Assembly (NCBI RefSeq): GCF_000828085.3 | Contig: NZ_JXCA02000002.1 | Span: 866,952 to 930,951, forward strand | Direction: 5' to 3' | Source: Scytonema tolypothrichoides VB-61278 | Lineage (GTDB): Bacteria > Cyanobacteriota > Cyanobacteriia > Cyanobacteriales > Nostocaceae | Length of the DNA: 64,000 nt | In this document: positions 45,423 through 54,112 of the stretch, one piece after another | Numbering within the stretch: position 1 is the first letter of the stretch | How the letters are laid out: each line of letters begins with the position of its first letter | The notes under the pieces: generated by a model | Database searches by the model: none | What the model was told of the DNA's origin: nothing | Seen by the model: only the letters and a program-made list of their open reading frames with translations | Program-made: the position numbers and the translations under genes

Positions 45423-46418
45423 ATGTTACACGTTACTAGCTCCCAAGAGCCTTTAGTCAGCGTTATTATCCCAACTTATAATAGACCAGAGTATCTCAAA
45501 CAAGCAATAGAGAGTGCTGTTAAACAAACGTATCGAAATATTGAAATTATTGTTTCAGATAATTGCAGTGCAGAAAATCCCCAATCATTAGTTGAATCTT
45601 TTGGTGACTCACGCATCCGCTTTTTCAGACAGCCAACCAATGTTGGTATGTTTGTTAATCAAATGAATACCTTCAAGATGGCGCAAGGTAAATACGTTGC
45701 CAGTCTTCATGATGATGATATGTGGAATGAGGAGTTTCTGGAAAAACTGGTTCCACCTTTGGAAGAAAACCCAGATGTCATTCTCGCTTTCTGCGACCAA
45801 TATATCATAGATGCGCAGGGCATAATTGATGATGTTGGTACTGAGGAAAATTCCAAAGCATACAAACGAACAATCTTAGAAAAAGGAGTTCATCAACCTT
45901 TTTTTGAAATTGCAGTCATAGATAAGTCTATACCAACAGCTGGAGCTTGTGTGATTCGCAAAGAATTTGTTGACTGGGATAAAATTCCACCAGAAGTAGG
46001 CGGTATGTGGGATTTATATTTATCATATCTATGTTCCCGTTCCGGTCATGGAGCTTACTATTATCCAGAAAAATTGACACGGTATCGCGCCCATGAACAA
46101 ACAGACACAAATCGCAGTGGTAGTCTGGATGCTCAGGCAAAAATTCGCAAAGGGGAAGCGGAAATATTTTGCTACGAGCAATTTATGAAAGATGAAATAT
46201 TCAAGAAATACAAGCTGTATTTTAAGCAAAAATGGTTAGAAGCTCATACAACTTTAGCTATAGGTTTGCTGCGTTCTAAAAAGACAACCCAAGCACGTCC
46301 TTATCTTTGGCAGGCACTTTCTGAACAGAAGTTTAATTTAAGAACTATAGCAGCATTGATTTTGAGTTTCATTCCACAACCAATAGCAAATCAATTGCTG
46401 GGAGTGGCAGTAAAATAG
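45423..46418 (+). CDS. Glycosyltransferase family 2 protein
   Basis: The 331-residue product has the GT2 core: VSVIIPTYNRPEYLKQAIES, EIIVSDNCSAENPQ, and ASLHDDDMWNEEFLE with the metal aspartates. FCDQYIIDAQG and GGMWDLYLSYLCSRSG mark the acceptor half. The C-terminal 100 residues are helical with one possible amphipathic membrane contact. The start ATGTTACACG has AAGGAAT about 7 nt upstream. Within the GT run between hepA and the polymerase-like gene it would add one residue of the repeat unit. Confidence 0.9.
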   Translation: MLHVTSSQEPLVSVIIPTYNRPEYLKQAIESAVKQTYRNIEIIVSDNCSAENPQSLVESFGDSRIRFFRQPTNVGMFVNQMNTFKMAQGKYVASLHDDDMWNEEFLEKLVPPLEENPDVILAFCDQYIIDAQGIIDDVGTEENSKAYKRTILEKGVHQPFFEIAVIDKSIPTAGACVIRKEFVDWDKIPPEVGGMWDLYLSYLCSRSGHGAYYYPEKLTRYRAHEQTDTNRSGSLDAQAKIRKGEAEIFCYEQFMKDEIFKKYKLYFKQKWLEAHTTLAIGLLRSKKTTQARPYLWQALSEQKFNLRTIAALILSFIPQPIANQLLGVAVK

Positions 46419-46496
46419 GAGCGCAAATGCAACTAAAAATAGAAATTTTCAGTCAAAAATGTTAAGCCAGAAATCAACTGAGAAGGAAGGTGATGC

Positions 46497-47690
46497 GTGA
46501 AACTCTGTATTGTGACTCACATGGTCAAAAAGGGTGATGGACAAGGACGAGTGAATTATGAGGTTGCAAAAGAAGCCATTCGTCAGGGCCATCACTTGAC
46601 TTTATTGGCAAGTGAAATAGCACCAGAATTGCAACAAAGTAGCCAAGTCAACTGGATTCCTATTCCCGTCAACGGGTTTCCAACCGAATTTTTTCGTAAT
46701 TTCATATTTTCTCACAAAAGTGCAGATTGGTTGCGGAAACATCGCTCCCAAGTCGATTTGGTGAAAGTGAACGGAGCAATTACATCAGCAGCATCTGATG
46801 TGAATGCTGTACATTTTGTCCACAGTTCTTGGCTGCGATCGCCCGTACATATTTCCCGCATCCGCCGAGATTTGTACGGTTTGTACCAAAGGCTGTATAC
46901 AGCATTCAACGCCCGTTGGGAAAAACAGGCTTTCCAAAAAGCAAAGATTGTGGTAGCAGTATCCGAAAAAGTTGCCCAAGAATTGGAAAGTATTGGTGTA
47001 CCCCGTTCTCGAATTCGGGTGATTGTTAATGGAGTTGATTTAGAAGAGTTTTCTCCTGGTACCGTATCTCGTCAAACACTCGGTTTGCCGGAAAATGTCA
47101 CTTTGGCGCTGTTTGCAGGAGACATTCGCACACCCAGGAAAAACTTAGATACTGTACTGGGTGCCTTGGTGAAAGTACCAAATTTACATCTTGCCGTAGT
47201 GGGAAGTCCTGAAGGTAGCCCCTTTCCACAAATGGCAGAATCCCTAGGGTTGAATGAGCGAGTGCATTTTTTGGGATATCGGCGTGATATACCCCAGATT
47301 ATGCGTGCTGTAGATTTATTCGTGTTTCCCTCTCGTTACGAAGCATGTACCCTAGTCTTATTAGAAGCCCTCGCTTGTGGACTTCCCGTTATTACCGCAA
47401 CGGCAACAGGAGGTGCAGAATTGGTCACACCAGAATGCGGGGTTGTCTTATCTGACTCCGACGACGTTGAGGCTTTGGCGGAGGTACTGTTGTCTTTGGT
47501 GGGTAATCGCAACAAAATGCAACAGATGGGTCAAGCTGCACGCACTGTCGCAGAACAGCATAGCTGGGCTACTATGGCAAAAACTTATGTGGATCTGTTT
47601 GAGGAGTTAAGCAAGAATGAGGAACACCGTTCTCATACCAACTTATCGCCGTCCTCAAGACCTATTACGCTGCCTGAAGGCGCTACTTGA
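46497..47690 (+). CDS. Glycosyltransferase family 4 protein
   Basis: A 397-residue GT-B enzyme starting at GTG 46497, with GGAAGG five bases upstream. The N-terminus is CIVTHMVKKGDGQGRVNYEVAKEA. The donor half has SRIRVIVNGVDLEEF, ALFAGDIRTPRKNLDTVL, FLGYRRDIP, and RYEACTLVLLEALACGLPVI with the paired acidic residues of GT4. The final 25 residues after YVDLFEEL are not conserved in the family. The downstream GT2 gene starts inside this gene, 74 bp before its stop, in another frame. The coupling suggests co-translation of the two enzymes. Confidence 0.9.
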   Translation: MKLCIVTHMVKKGDGQGRVNYEVAKEAIRQGHHLTLLASEIAPELQQSSQVNWIPIPVNGFPTEFFRNFIFSHKSADWLRKHRSQVDLVKVNGAITSAASDVNAVHFVHSSWLRSPVHISRIRRDLYGLYQRLYTAFNARWEKQAFQKAKIVVAVSEKVAQELESIGVPRSRIRVIVNGVDLEEFSPGTVSRQTLGLPENVTLALFAGDIRTPRKNLDTVLGALVKVPNLHLAVVGSPEGSPFPQMAESLGLNERVHFLGYRRDIPQIMRAVDLFVFPSRYEACTLVLLEALACGLPVITATATGGAELVTPECGVVLSDSDDVEALAEVLLSLVGNRNKMQQMGQAARTVAEQHSWATMAKTYVDLFEELSKNEEHRSHTNLSPSSRPITLPEGAT

Positions 47691-48540
47691 GCAAACTAAA
47701 CCACCTTTTCAGGTGATAGTGGTTGTACGCGATATAGATACTGATACTTGGCAGTTCCTGGAAGGATTCCAAGAAACTACACTGCCACTAGATACCGTAA
47801 AAGTTACAGTTGGGGGAGTGGTCGCAGCTCTTAATGCTGGACTGGAAGCAGTAAAAGGAGATACGGTTTCAATTACTGATGATGATGCAGCACCTCGCCC
47901 TGATTGGTTAGAACGCATCAGTGCTCATTTCGCCTCAGACAATCGCATCGGTGGAGTCGGCGGACGCGATTGGATACACGAAGGTGACAAGCTGTTAGAT
48001 GACTCGTGCGAGGTGGTTGGTCAACTACAGTGGTTTGGGCGAGTCATTGGTAATCATCACTTGGGAATGGGAAAACCCCGGGAAGTCGATGTCCTCAAGG
48101 GTGTTAACATGAGTTTTCGTACCAGCGCGATCGCCCGATTGCGCTTTGATGAGCGGATGCGAGGTACGGGAGCACAGGTACACTTTGAAATGGCATTTAC
48201 CCTAACTTTAAAGCGGGCAGGTTGGAAGATGATTTACGATCCCGCTGTAGCCGTTGACCACTATCCAGCACAACGTTTTGATGAAGACCAGCGTAATAGT
48301 TTTAATGAAATAGCTTGGATAAATCTAGTTCACAATGAAACACTTGTGTTACTTGAGCATCTGCCACCTACACGCCGTGCAGTGTTTTTACTTTGGGCTA
48401 TATTAGTTGGAACACGAGATAGTTTGGGTTTTGTCCAATGGCTTAGGCTTTTGCCCCGTGAAGGTAAGCTTGCAGGGCAAAAGTGGCTAGCTTCCATCCG
48501 TGGGCGTTGGCAGGGATGGCAGGCACATGTTAATCCTTGA
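47617..48540 (+). CDS. Glycosyltransferase family 2 protein
   Basis: The 307-residue product starts TVLIPTYRRPQDLLRCLKALLEQ, with VIVVVRDIDTDTW, SITDDDAAPRPDWLERI (metal aspartates), and GVGGRDWIHEGD. VLKGVNMSFRTSAI and MRGTGAQVHFEMAFTL are typical of GT2 enzymes acting on polysaccharide repeats. The start overlaps the preceding GT4 gene by 74 bp, and GAGTTAAGCAAGAATG offers a modest ribosome site inside that gene. The C-terminus has a hydrophobic segment (AVFLLWAILVGTRDSLGFVQ) that may touch the membrane. Confidence 0.9.
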   Translation: MRNTVLIPTYRRPQDLLRCLKALLEQTKPPFQVIVVVRDIDTDTWQFLEGFQETTLPLDTVKVTVGGVVAALNAGLEAVKGDTVSITDDDAAPRPDWLERISAHFASDNRIGGVGGRDWIHEGDKLLDDSCEVVGQLQWFGRVIGNHHLGMGKPREVDVLKGVNMSFRTSAIARLRFDERMRGTGAQVHFEMAFTLTLKRAGWKMIYDPAVAVDHYPAQRFDEDQRNSFNEIAWINLVHNETLVLLEHLPPTRRAVFLLWAILVGTRDSLGFVQWLRLLPREGKLAGQKWLASIRGRWQGWQAHVNP

Positions 48541-48849
48541 AAAGGATTGATACAGTAGTTTGCTAAAAAGCCAATTGTGACGAGTGGGGAGAGTTTGACA
48601 ATTCAAAATTCGCTCATTCAAAATTCAAAAAAATTGTTTTGAATTGATAATTTTGATTTTTAAATTTTCTACAGAGTTTAGTGTGTAGTGTTTTGTTAGA
48701 GCCTACTCTCAACAAACACCCTACCACACTCAAGGCACGCCACTTGCACGCCCCTCGGGGAAAACCCTCCACCGAGCTTATCCTGCAAGGGTGCAGTGGC
48801 TCCTACACTCTAATCCTGACCCGTCAGTAAACTAAAAAATTGAATTGGC

Positions 48850-50334
48850 ATGAGTTCCAAACAGATTCTTTATAATCCTATTGTCAAGGAAAAGTACTCT
48901 CCAGATGAGCGATCGCTCATCGGTTGGATAGTCATTATGGCCTTTGTACTACTGAATCTAGCTTGCTATTTTGCAAGTGCTAGCATGGTGCGCCTCATTT
49001 TCCCTGTAACATCTTTTCTAGTAGCTATATTTTTATACTTAAGACATCCTGTTCTATACTTGGGCTTTACCTGGTGGATGTGGTTTCTATCAGCCTTTCT
49101 TACTCGCTTAGTTGACCTTCGTGCTGGTTGGGATATAACGCGTCAGATGCTGATAGCGCCATACTTGGTTACATTTGTAACTTTTTGTACGACCTTCAGA
49201 TACCTTCCCAGCGCCTCTAGGCAAGGAGGCTTACCTTTTGTTTTGGCTCTTGTAGGGGTGTTTTATGGCTTGCTTGTGGGACTGGTATACAACGGACCTG
49301 TCCCCGTAGCACGCAGTCTTCTGGACTGGCTATCCCCTGTCCTTTTTGGTTTCCATTTATTTATGTGCTGGCGGGATTATCCTGCCTATCGTGACAACCT
49401 TCAGCGCACATTCTTGTGGTGTGCATTAATTACAGGAGCTTACGGCGTATTTCAATTCGTGGTAGCACCTGAATGGGATAGGTTTTGGCTCATAGAATCA
49501 AAAATGAATACCAGTTCTGGAGAACCGGTACCCTTTGGAATGCGCGTATGGAGCACAATGCACTCAGTCGGTCCATTTGGAGCTGTGATGCAAGCTGCTT
49601 TGCTGTTATTGTTCACAGCCCGCCAAGGACCTTTAAATTTTCCCGCCTCAGCAGTGGGATATTTGTCATTCCTACTCACCCAGGCACGTACTAACTGGGG
49701 CGGCTGGTTACTTGGGGTGGTTATGATTTTTGGTTCGGTCAAAGCAAAAATTCAAATGCGCTTGATTACGATCATATTGGCAATGGCCTTGTGTGTCGTG
49801 CCATTAGCAACCATAGAACCAATTTCCAGTGTTGTTGCCGGTCGATTGGAAAGTTTTTCCAATCTTGAACAAGATGGCAGCTTCAAAGATAGATCTGGAA
49901 GCTATGACAGAAACCTGAGTGTTGCCCTGTCTAATGTTTTTGGCAATGGGTTTGGAAACACCTGGAAAGTCGATGAAAAAACTGGTCAAATAGTAGTATT
50001 TGTCATAGACAGCGGCATTTTAGATATATTCTTCACGCTGGGCTGGGTTGGAGGTCTTCCTTACTTGGGTGGACTCATTCTGATGATTTTCACTGTATGC
50101 AAATATAATGAGGCTCGCTTCGATAGTTTTGTCAGTGCTGCCCGCGCGATCGGTATATCTTCCTGTTCTCAGCTCATTATCGGTAGCGGAATGCTGAGTA
50201 TAGCAGGCATGGTTCTTTGGGGATTTTTTGGTATGACCATGGCAGCACATAAGTACTATCAGCATCAAGAAATCAGTGCAGCGCAATATCAGATTCCACC
50301 TCAATATCAAAATCCTGATCTGAGTGCCCCCTGA
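48850..50334 (+). CDS. Polytopic membrane protein, O-antigen polymerase/ligase-like
   Basis: A 494-residue protein with about ten to twelve hydrophobic helices (for example IGWIVIMAFVLLNLACYFAS, PVLYLGFTWWMWFLSAFLT and LITIILAMALCVVPLATI). A large extracytoplasmic loop lies before the last helices (about 335-385; FKDRSGSYDRNLSVALSNVF, with an FGNGFGNTW motif). This layout is that of Wzy polymerases and WaaL-type ligases. The helix pattern rather than sequence motifs supports the call. It is placed at the end of the glycosyltransferase run of the cluster and would join exported repeat units. The gap before it (48541-48849) contains a GC-rich repeat near 48740-48800 and no gene. Confidence 0.8.
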   Translation: MSSKQILYNPIVKEKYSPDERSLIGWIVIMAFVLLNLACYFASASMVRLIFPVTSFLVAIFLYLRHPVLYLGFTWWMWFLSAFLTRLVDLRAGWDITRQMLIAPYLVTFVTFCTTFRYLPSASRQGGLPFVLALVGVFYGLLVGLVYNGPVPVARSLLDWLSPVLFGFHLFMCWRDYPAYRDNLQRTFLWCALITGAYGVFQFVVAPEWDRFWLIESKMNTSSGEPVPFGMRVWSTMHSVGPFGAVMQAALLLLFTARQGPLNFPASAVGYLSFLLTQARTNWGGWLLGVVMIFGSVKAKIQMRLITIILAMALCVVPLATIEPISSVVAGRLESFSNLEQDGSFKDRSGSYDRNLSVALSNVFGNGFGNTWKVDEKTGQIVVFVIDSGILDIFFTLGWVGGLPYLGGLILMIFTVCKYNEARFDSFVSAARAIGISSCSQLIIGSGMLSIAGMVLWGFFGMTMAAHKYYQHQEISAAQYQIPPQYQNPDLSAP

Positions 50335-50490
50335 GTAAAGCCAGAGCAAGGAGTGGAATCAAAGATCGCAGTAACTTTTTTCATAAAGAGATAAAAACCT
50401 ATGTTTGTTGAATCTCCCACAAGTTAGGGGATTCTTTGAGCTAACTTTTTTGCAAATACATTCGCATATAAACAAATAAGGAGGTCATAC

Positions 50491-51612
50491 GTGAAAGTTG
50501 TTGTAATTATGCCGCTAGCTGAAATACGAGGCGGCGGTGAAATGATGCTTTGGGATTTGATGCAGCAGGGACGCAACGCAGGTGCCGAGTGGTTGGTAAT
50601 ATTTTTGGAAGATGGTCCAATGGTAGAACAGGTAAGAGCGCTCGGTATTGACACGCGAGTTGTTGAAAGCGGTCGCCTGCGCGAAGTTCACCGTTTCATC
50701 GCTGCTGTTTTTAGGATCGCTTCCATCGCCCGACGCGAACGTGCAGATATGATTGTCAACTGGATGTGGATCACCCATATCTGTGGAGGACTGGCAGCAA
50801 TGCTTGCGGGTTTGCCTTCTGTGTGGTATCAACTGGAAGTGCCTTATGACCAGCCGACTTTAGTACGGCTTGCTACTCTCGTGCCAGCACGTGCTATTGT
50901 GACGCTCTCGAAAGATGGTAAGGAAGCACAGGCGCGGATTTGGCCCCATAGACCAACACCCTTAGTCTATCCTGGTGTATCACTAGACCGCTTCAATGGC
51001 TCTAGTGTCCCTTCTCCTGCTGAAGCCCGGCGCAAGCTAGGTTTGCCATTGCATGGACCAATAATAGGAATTGTGGGACGATTGCAGCGCTGGAAGGGAA
51101 TCCACGTTCTTGTAGAAGCAATGCCCAAAGTTTTACAAAAGTATCCTGATGCCCATTGTTTGGTAGTCGGGGGCAAGCATAATTTAGAACCGGATTATGA
51201 AGATTTTGTAAAAGAGAAAATAACAGCTTTGGAACTCCAAGATAAAGTCATCTTAGCTGGACTGCAGAGTAACGTCCCAGAGTGGATGCAAGCGATGGAT
51301 GTCTTTGTTCATGCCTCGGATAACGAACCGTTTGGGATTGTGATTATCGAGGCGATGGCATTAGGTAAGCCCGTAATTGCTGGCAATGGTGGGGGACCAA
51401 CGGAGATCATCACTGACGGCAAAAACGGACTGCTCACGCCTTATGGTGATGCAAACGCACTGGCAGATGCAATTCTGCGCTACCTCAACGATCAAGAATT
51501 TGCCCAGAATGCTGCAATAGCCGCACAGCAACGTGCCCTTGATTTCTCCACAGAGCGTTATGTTCAAAACTTTATCAACGCACTTCGCTCAGCGGTGCCA
51601 AGTGTTTCGTAG
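50491..51612 (+). CDS. Glycosyltransferase family 4 protein
   Basis: A 373-residue GT-B enzyme beginning at GTG 50491, with a near-perfect AAGGAGGT six bases upstream. VVVIMPLAEIRGGGEMMLWDL opens the acceptor half. IIGIVGRLQRWKGIHVLVEAM, CLVVGGKHNLEPDY, LAGLQSNVPEWM and the EPFGIVIIEAMALGKPVIAG motif form the donor half. The strong ribosome site is unusual for this cluster and suggests independent, efficient translation. It is the last + strand gene of the polysaccharide cluster. Confidence 0.92.
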   Translation: MKVVVIMPLAEIRGGGEMMLWDLMQQGRNAGAEWLVIFLEDGPMVEQVRALGIDTRVVESGRLREVHRFIAAVFRIASIARRERADMIVNWMWITHICGGLAAMLAGLPSVWYQLEVPYDQPTLVRLATLVPARAIVTLSKDGKEAQARIWPHRPTPLVYPGVSLDRFNGSSVPSPAEARRKLGLPLHGPIIGIVGRLQRWKGIHVLVEAMPKVLQKYPDAHCLVVGGKHNLEPDYEDFVKEKITALELQDKVILAGLQSNVPEWMQAMDVFVHASDNEPFGIVIIEAMALGKPVIAGNGGGPTEIITDGKNGLLTPYGDANALADAILRYLNDQEFAQNAAIAAQQRALDFSTERYVQNFINALRSAVPSVS

Positions 51613-51656
51613 GTTTATAAGCGAATGTGCGTTTATATAGCAACAGACATATCGTT

Positions 51657-51721
51657 TAGGACATCGTACTTTGATTAAGAGGGAACTCTTAACTCTTAAC
51701 TCTTAACAGGGAAATGTCCTA
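51657..51721. repeat. CTCTTAA heptamer repeat inside a small palindrome
   Basis: ACTCTTA repeated three times in tandem (51685-51707) lies between TAGGACAT (51657-51664) and ATGTCCTA (51714-51721). Further along the same gap, AACCCAACAA/TTGTTGGGTT-type palindromes occur at about 51918-51975. The gap 51613-52079 has no gene. Confidence 0.5.
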
Positions 51722-52006
51722 ACAATTGTGGCGACTGCTATATTGTAATTTTTTCCTCAAGCCAGTTAAAAGTTAATAAGAACTATTGACTTTTGACCCC
51801 CGTTGCAGTTAATTGAAAAGTTCACAGAAAAGCTATATACCAATCAGTGGATAAAGCTGGACAACCAGTACGTCTGTTGAAGATATAGCCAGATATGATC
51901 GCGTTTGACGTCACCAAACCCAACAATAAACATTTTGTTGTGTTGGGTTGCGCTACGCTTAACCCAACCTACTTTATCCTTTACTGAACCGTATTGCTTT
52001 ATGAGT

Positions 52007-52031
52007 CCCCGTCCTTCAAAACGGGGTTTTT
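52007..52031 (+). terminator. Rho-independent terminator-like hairpin at the end of the cluster
   Basis: CCCCGT/ACGGGG with an 8-nt loop followed by TTTTT. It lies between the convergent GT4 and GH43-like genes. The CCCCGTCCTTCAAAACGGGG form also resembles right ends of IS200/IS605 elements, but no tnpA or tnpB is nearby. Confidence 0.5.
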
Positions 52032-52079
52032 ATCCCCCGGATTCCATCCGTTGGGATTTTCTGCTTTGGTGCGTTCTTC

Positions 52080-53045
52080 TTACCCCCTACCATCAACGCA
52101 ACCAATCCATTGCCCTTCATCGATCAAGTGAGGATCGATATGGTGCATACCAGCACCGTTCCAACCAACACCAGTAGGTTTCAGCACTAAGTTTTGCTCG
52201 ATTTCTCGTTCTTGATAACTTGTCGTTGTCAACTCAGTAATTTCAAATGCTCTGAGCTGTGTGCCATAGTCGGGCTGACAGTCTTGAGTGTAGCGAATAA
52301 TCTTATCATTTTTCACCACAACTCTACCGCCTGGTCTGGCAATGTGTGCATTACCACTAATAATTGGACTTTTTGGGTGTTCTATCCAAGAACCAAGCAA
52401 CTCATCAGCATAATAGAGGCGGAGAGTGTCAAATTTATGCTGGGGATTTGTTTCCGTAAATAGCCACCATTTATCAGCGTGACGGAAAATAGAAGCGTCT
52501 AAAAATAAGGCATCACTAATGAGATTACCAACAAAACTCCATTCTGTAGGAAACTTGTTTGCTTTGTATAATCGAATCGAGTTTGCTTGATGGGTTTCCG
52601 GAATCATGTAGTACTCATTCATCCACTCAAAAACGTAGGGATAAGATAAGTGAAATGGTTCTGCAAGTACAATTTTTTCGTACTTCCAATTCTTTGTATC
52701 CTTGCTGGTTGCTAACCCAATTTCTCCTCTACGTGTCTGTTGATTTAATACCTCAAAAAACATGAACCAGGTGCTATCAACTTTAATCATAAAAGGGTCT
52801 GCAACAAACCCAGCCCTGACATCTGATACATTCCGGCGTGTCAAGACAGGATTTTTTATCTCTTTAGGAGCCTGGAAATCAATAGGGGATTTGCCAGTAT
52901 AAATTCCAATAGACCATCTTTCTTTTTTTGTTAGCGCACCTAATGGCAGTTTGTTCGCGATAGGAACTGGGAAACTATTCACTACATAAAAGTGTAGTTC
53001 CTTTATAATCTTTTTGAGGTTATTCATCAGAAAATTTTGTACCAA
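52080..53045 (-). CDS. Five-bladed beta-propeller protein (GH43/GINT1 N-terminal-like)
   Basis: The 321-residue product shows blade-like repeats: DVRAGFVADPFMIKVDSTWF, GLATSKDTKNW, YPYVFEWMNEYYMIPET, IFRHADKWWLF and ARPGGRVVVKND. This pattern is that of the GH43-like propeller found at the N-terminus of glucosamine inositolphosphorylceramide transferase 1 and in many stand-alone bacterial proteins of polysaccharide clusters. The late GMHHIDPHLIDEGQWIGCVDG is strongly conserved in that group. No signal peptide is evident. A role in trimming or modifying the polysaccharide is plausible but unproven. It is the last gene of a - strand set (epimerase and GT upstream). Confidence 0.75.
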   Translation of the reverse strand: MVQNFLMNNLKKIIKELHFYVVNSFPVPIANKLPLGALTKKERWSIGIYTGKSPIDFQAPKEIKNPVLTRRNVSDVRAGFVADPFMIKVDSTWFMFFEVLNQQTRRGEIGLATSKDTKNWKYEKIVLAEPFHLSYPYVFEWMNEYYMIPETHQANSIRLYKANKFPTEWSFVGNLISDALFLDASIFRHADKWWLFTETNPQHKFDTLRLYYADELLGSWIEHPKSPIISGNAHIARPGGRVVVKNDKIIRYTQDCQPDYGTQLRAFEITELTTTSYQEREIEQNLVLKPTGVGWNGAGMHHIDPHLIDEGQWIGCVDGRG

Positions 53046-53059
53046 ATATATTCAAAATT

Positions 53060-53998
53060 CTATGAATTCTGTTGTTGAGAATATTCTATCAAATTTTTTA
53101 AACCAGATTCTATAGACCACTGAGGTACAAAATTTAAAACTGACAAGGCTTTAGATATATCAGCGAGTGAGTGTTGAATATCTCCATGACGAGAAGGTGC
53201 AAAGCTAGGTTCCAATTCCCATTTTGGTAAATAATTTCTCATAATATTCACAAGCTGAAGAATTGAAGTTGTTTTACTTGTGCCAATGTTACAACTTAAT
53301 GCCAAACCAGGTGTTAGTGGAGTCGTTAAAGCTTTAGCAAAAGCAGTTGCTACGTCTTTAACAAAGACAAAATCTCTTGTCTGACTACCATCGCCATAAA
53401 TATTGATGGGTAAGCCTTTAAGCATTGCATCAACAAATATGGAAATCACTCCAGAGTATTGAGAACCAGGTACTTGTCGAGGTCCATATACATTGAATAA
53501 GCGTAAGCCAATAAATGAAAAGTTGTATTGTTTAGCAAAAAGGACAGCGTATTGCTCGCTTACCAACTTTTGCAAACCATAAGGAGATATGGGGGCGGGA
53601 AGCTGCTCTTCTGAAATTGATAGAGGTGTTTTGTCACCATATACAGCGGCAGAACTAGCAAAGACTAACTTAGGAATTTTTAAAGCCTGACAAAGTTCAA
53701 TGACAGCTAGAGTTGCAGAAAGATTATTATCGTGTGCTTCCAGTGGCTTTAACCAAGATTCGGTAACCGATGGAGTAGCTGCTAAATGAGCAATGCCATC
53801 AATCTGTGTGGAAAAATCTTCTGGGTGACAGTCTAAGATATTTTTGTGCAGAAATTTTAACTGGGAATGTTCAGGCAGGTTTTGTAAATTACCTGTCGTC
53901 AAATTGTCAATCACAGTGACATGATGACCTTCTGATAACAACTGTTCAGTAAGGTGAGAACCTATAAAACCTGCTCCGCCAGTGACAAGAAAATGCAT
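53060..53998 (-). CDS. UDP-glucose 4-epimerase-like NAD-dependent epimerase
   Basis: A 312-residue extended SDR with GGAGFIGSHL at the N-terminus, HLAATPSVTES, FASSAAVYGD and the catalytic YGLQK. LFNVYGPRQVPGSQYSGVIS and YGDGSQTRDFVFVKD are standard for UDP-hexose 4-epimerases. The start MHFLVTGG at 53998 fits the family; an in-frame ATG 33 nt earlier lies beside the long hairpin and is less likely. It would supply an epimerised sugar nucleotide for the nearby transferases. It ends 14 bp before the GH43-like gene. Confidence 0.9.
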   Translation of the reverse strand: MHFLVTGGAGFIGSHLTEQLLSEGHHVTVIDNLTTGNLQNLPEHSQLKFLHKNILDCHPEDFSTQIDGIAHLAATPSVTESWLKPLEAHDNNLSATLAVIELCQALKIPKLVFASSAAVYGDKTPLSISEEQLPAPISPYGLQKLVSEQYAVLFAKQYNFSFIGLRLFNVYGPRQVPGSQYSGVISIFVDAMLKGLPINIYGDGSQTRDFVFVKDVATAFAKALTTPLTPGLALSCNIGTSKTTSILQLVNIMRNYLPKWELEPSFAPSRHGDIQHSLADISKALSVLNFVPQWSIESGLKNLIEYSQQQNS

Positions 53999-54031
53999 AA
54001 TTTTATCTATGAAAAACAGTGTAATTTTCAT

Positions 54032-54077
54032 TCGTAATTCGTGATTTACAATCAGAATTGTAAATCACGAATTACGA
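54032..54077. repeat. 21-bp perfect palindrome between two - strand genes
   Basis: TCGTAATTCGTGATTTACAAT (54032-54052) pairs perfectly with 54057-54077 across a CAGA loop. It sits between the GT gene and the epimerase gene and would form a strong RNA hairpin. It could be a terminator or a mobile palindrome related to the element at 29221. Confidence 0.6.
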
Positions 54078-54112
54078 GTCATTGATAACAGATTAATCTG
54101 TCGTGTAATGTG

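Noticed and set aside
52007..52031. IS200/IS605 right end
   Set aside because: The hairpin shape is similar, but there is no tnpA/tnpB nearby and a simple terminator explains it.
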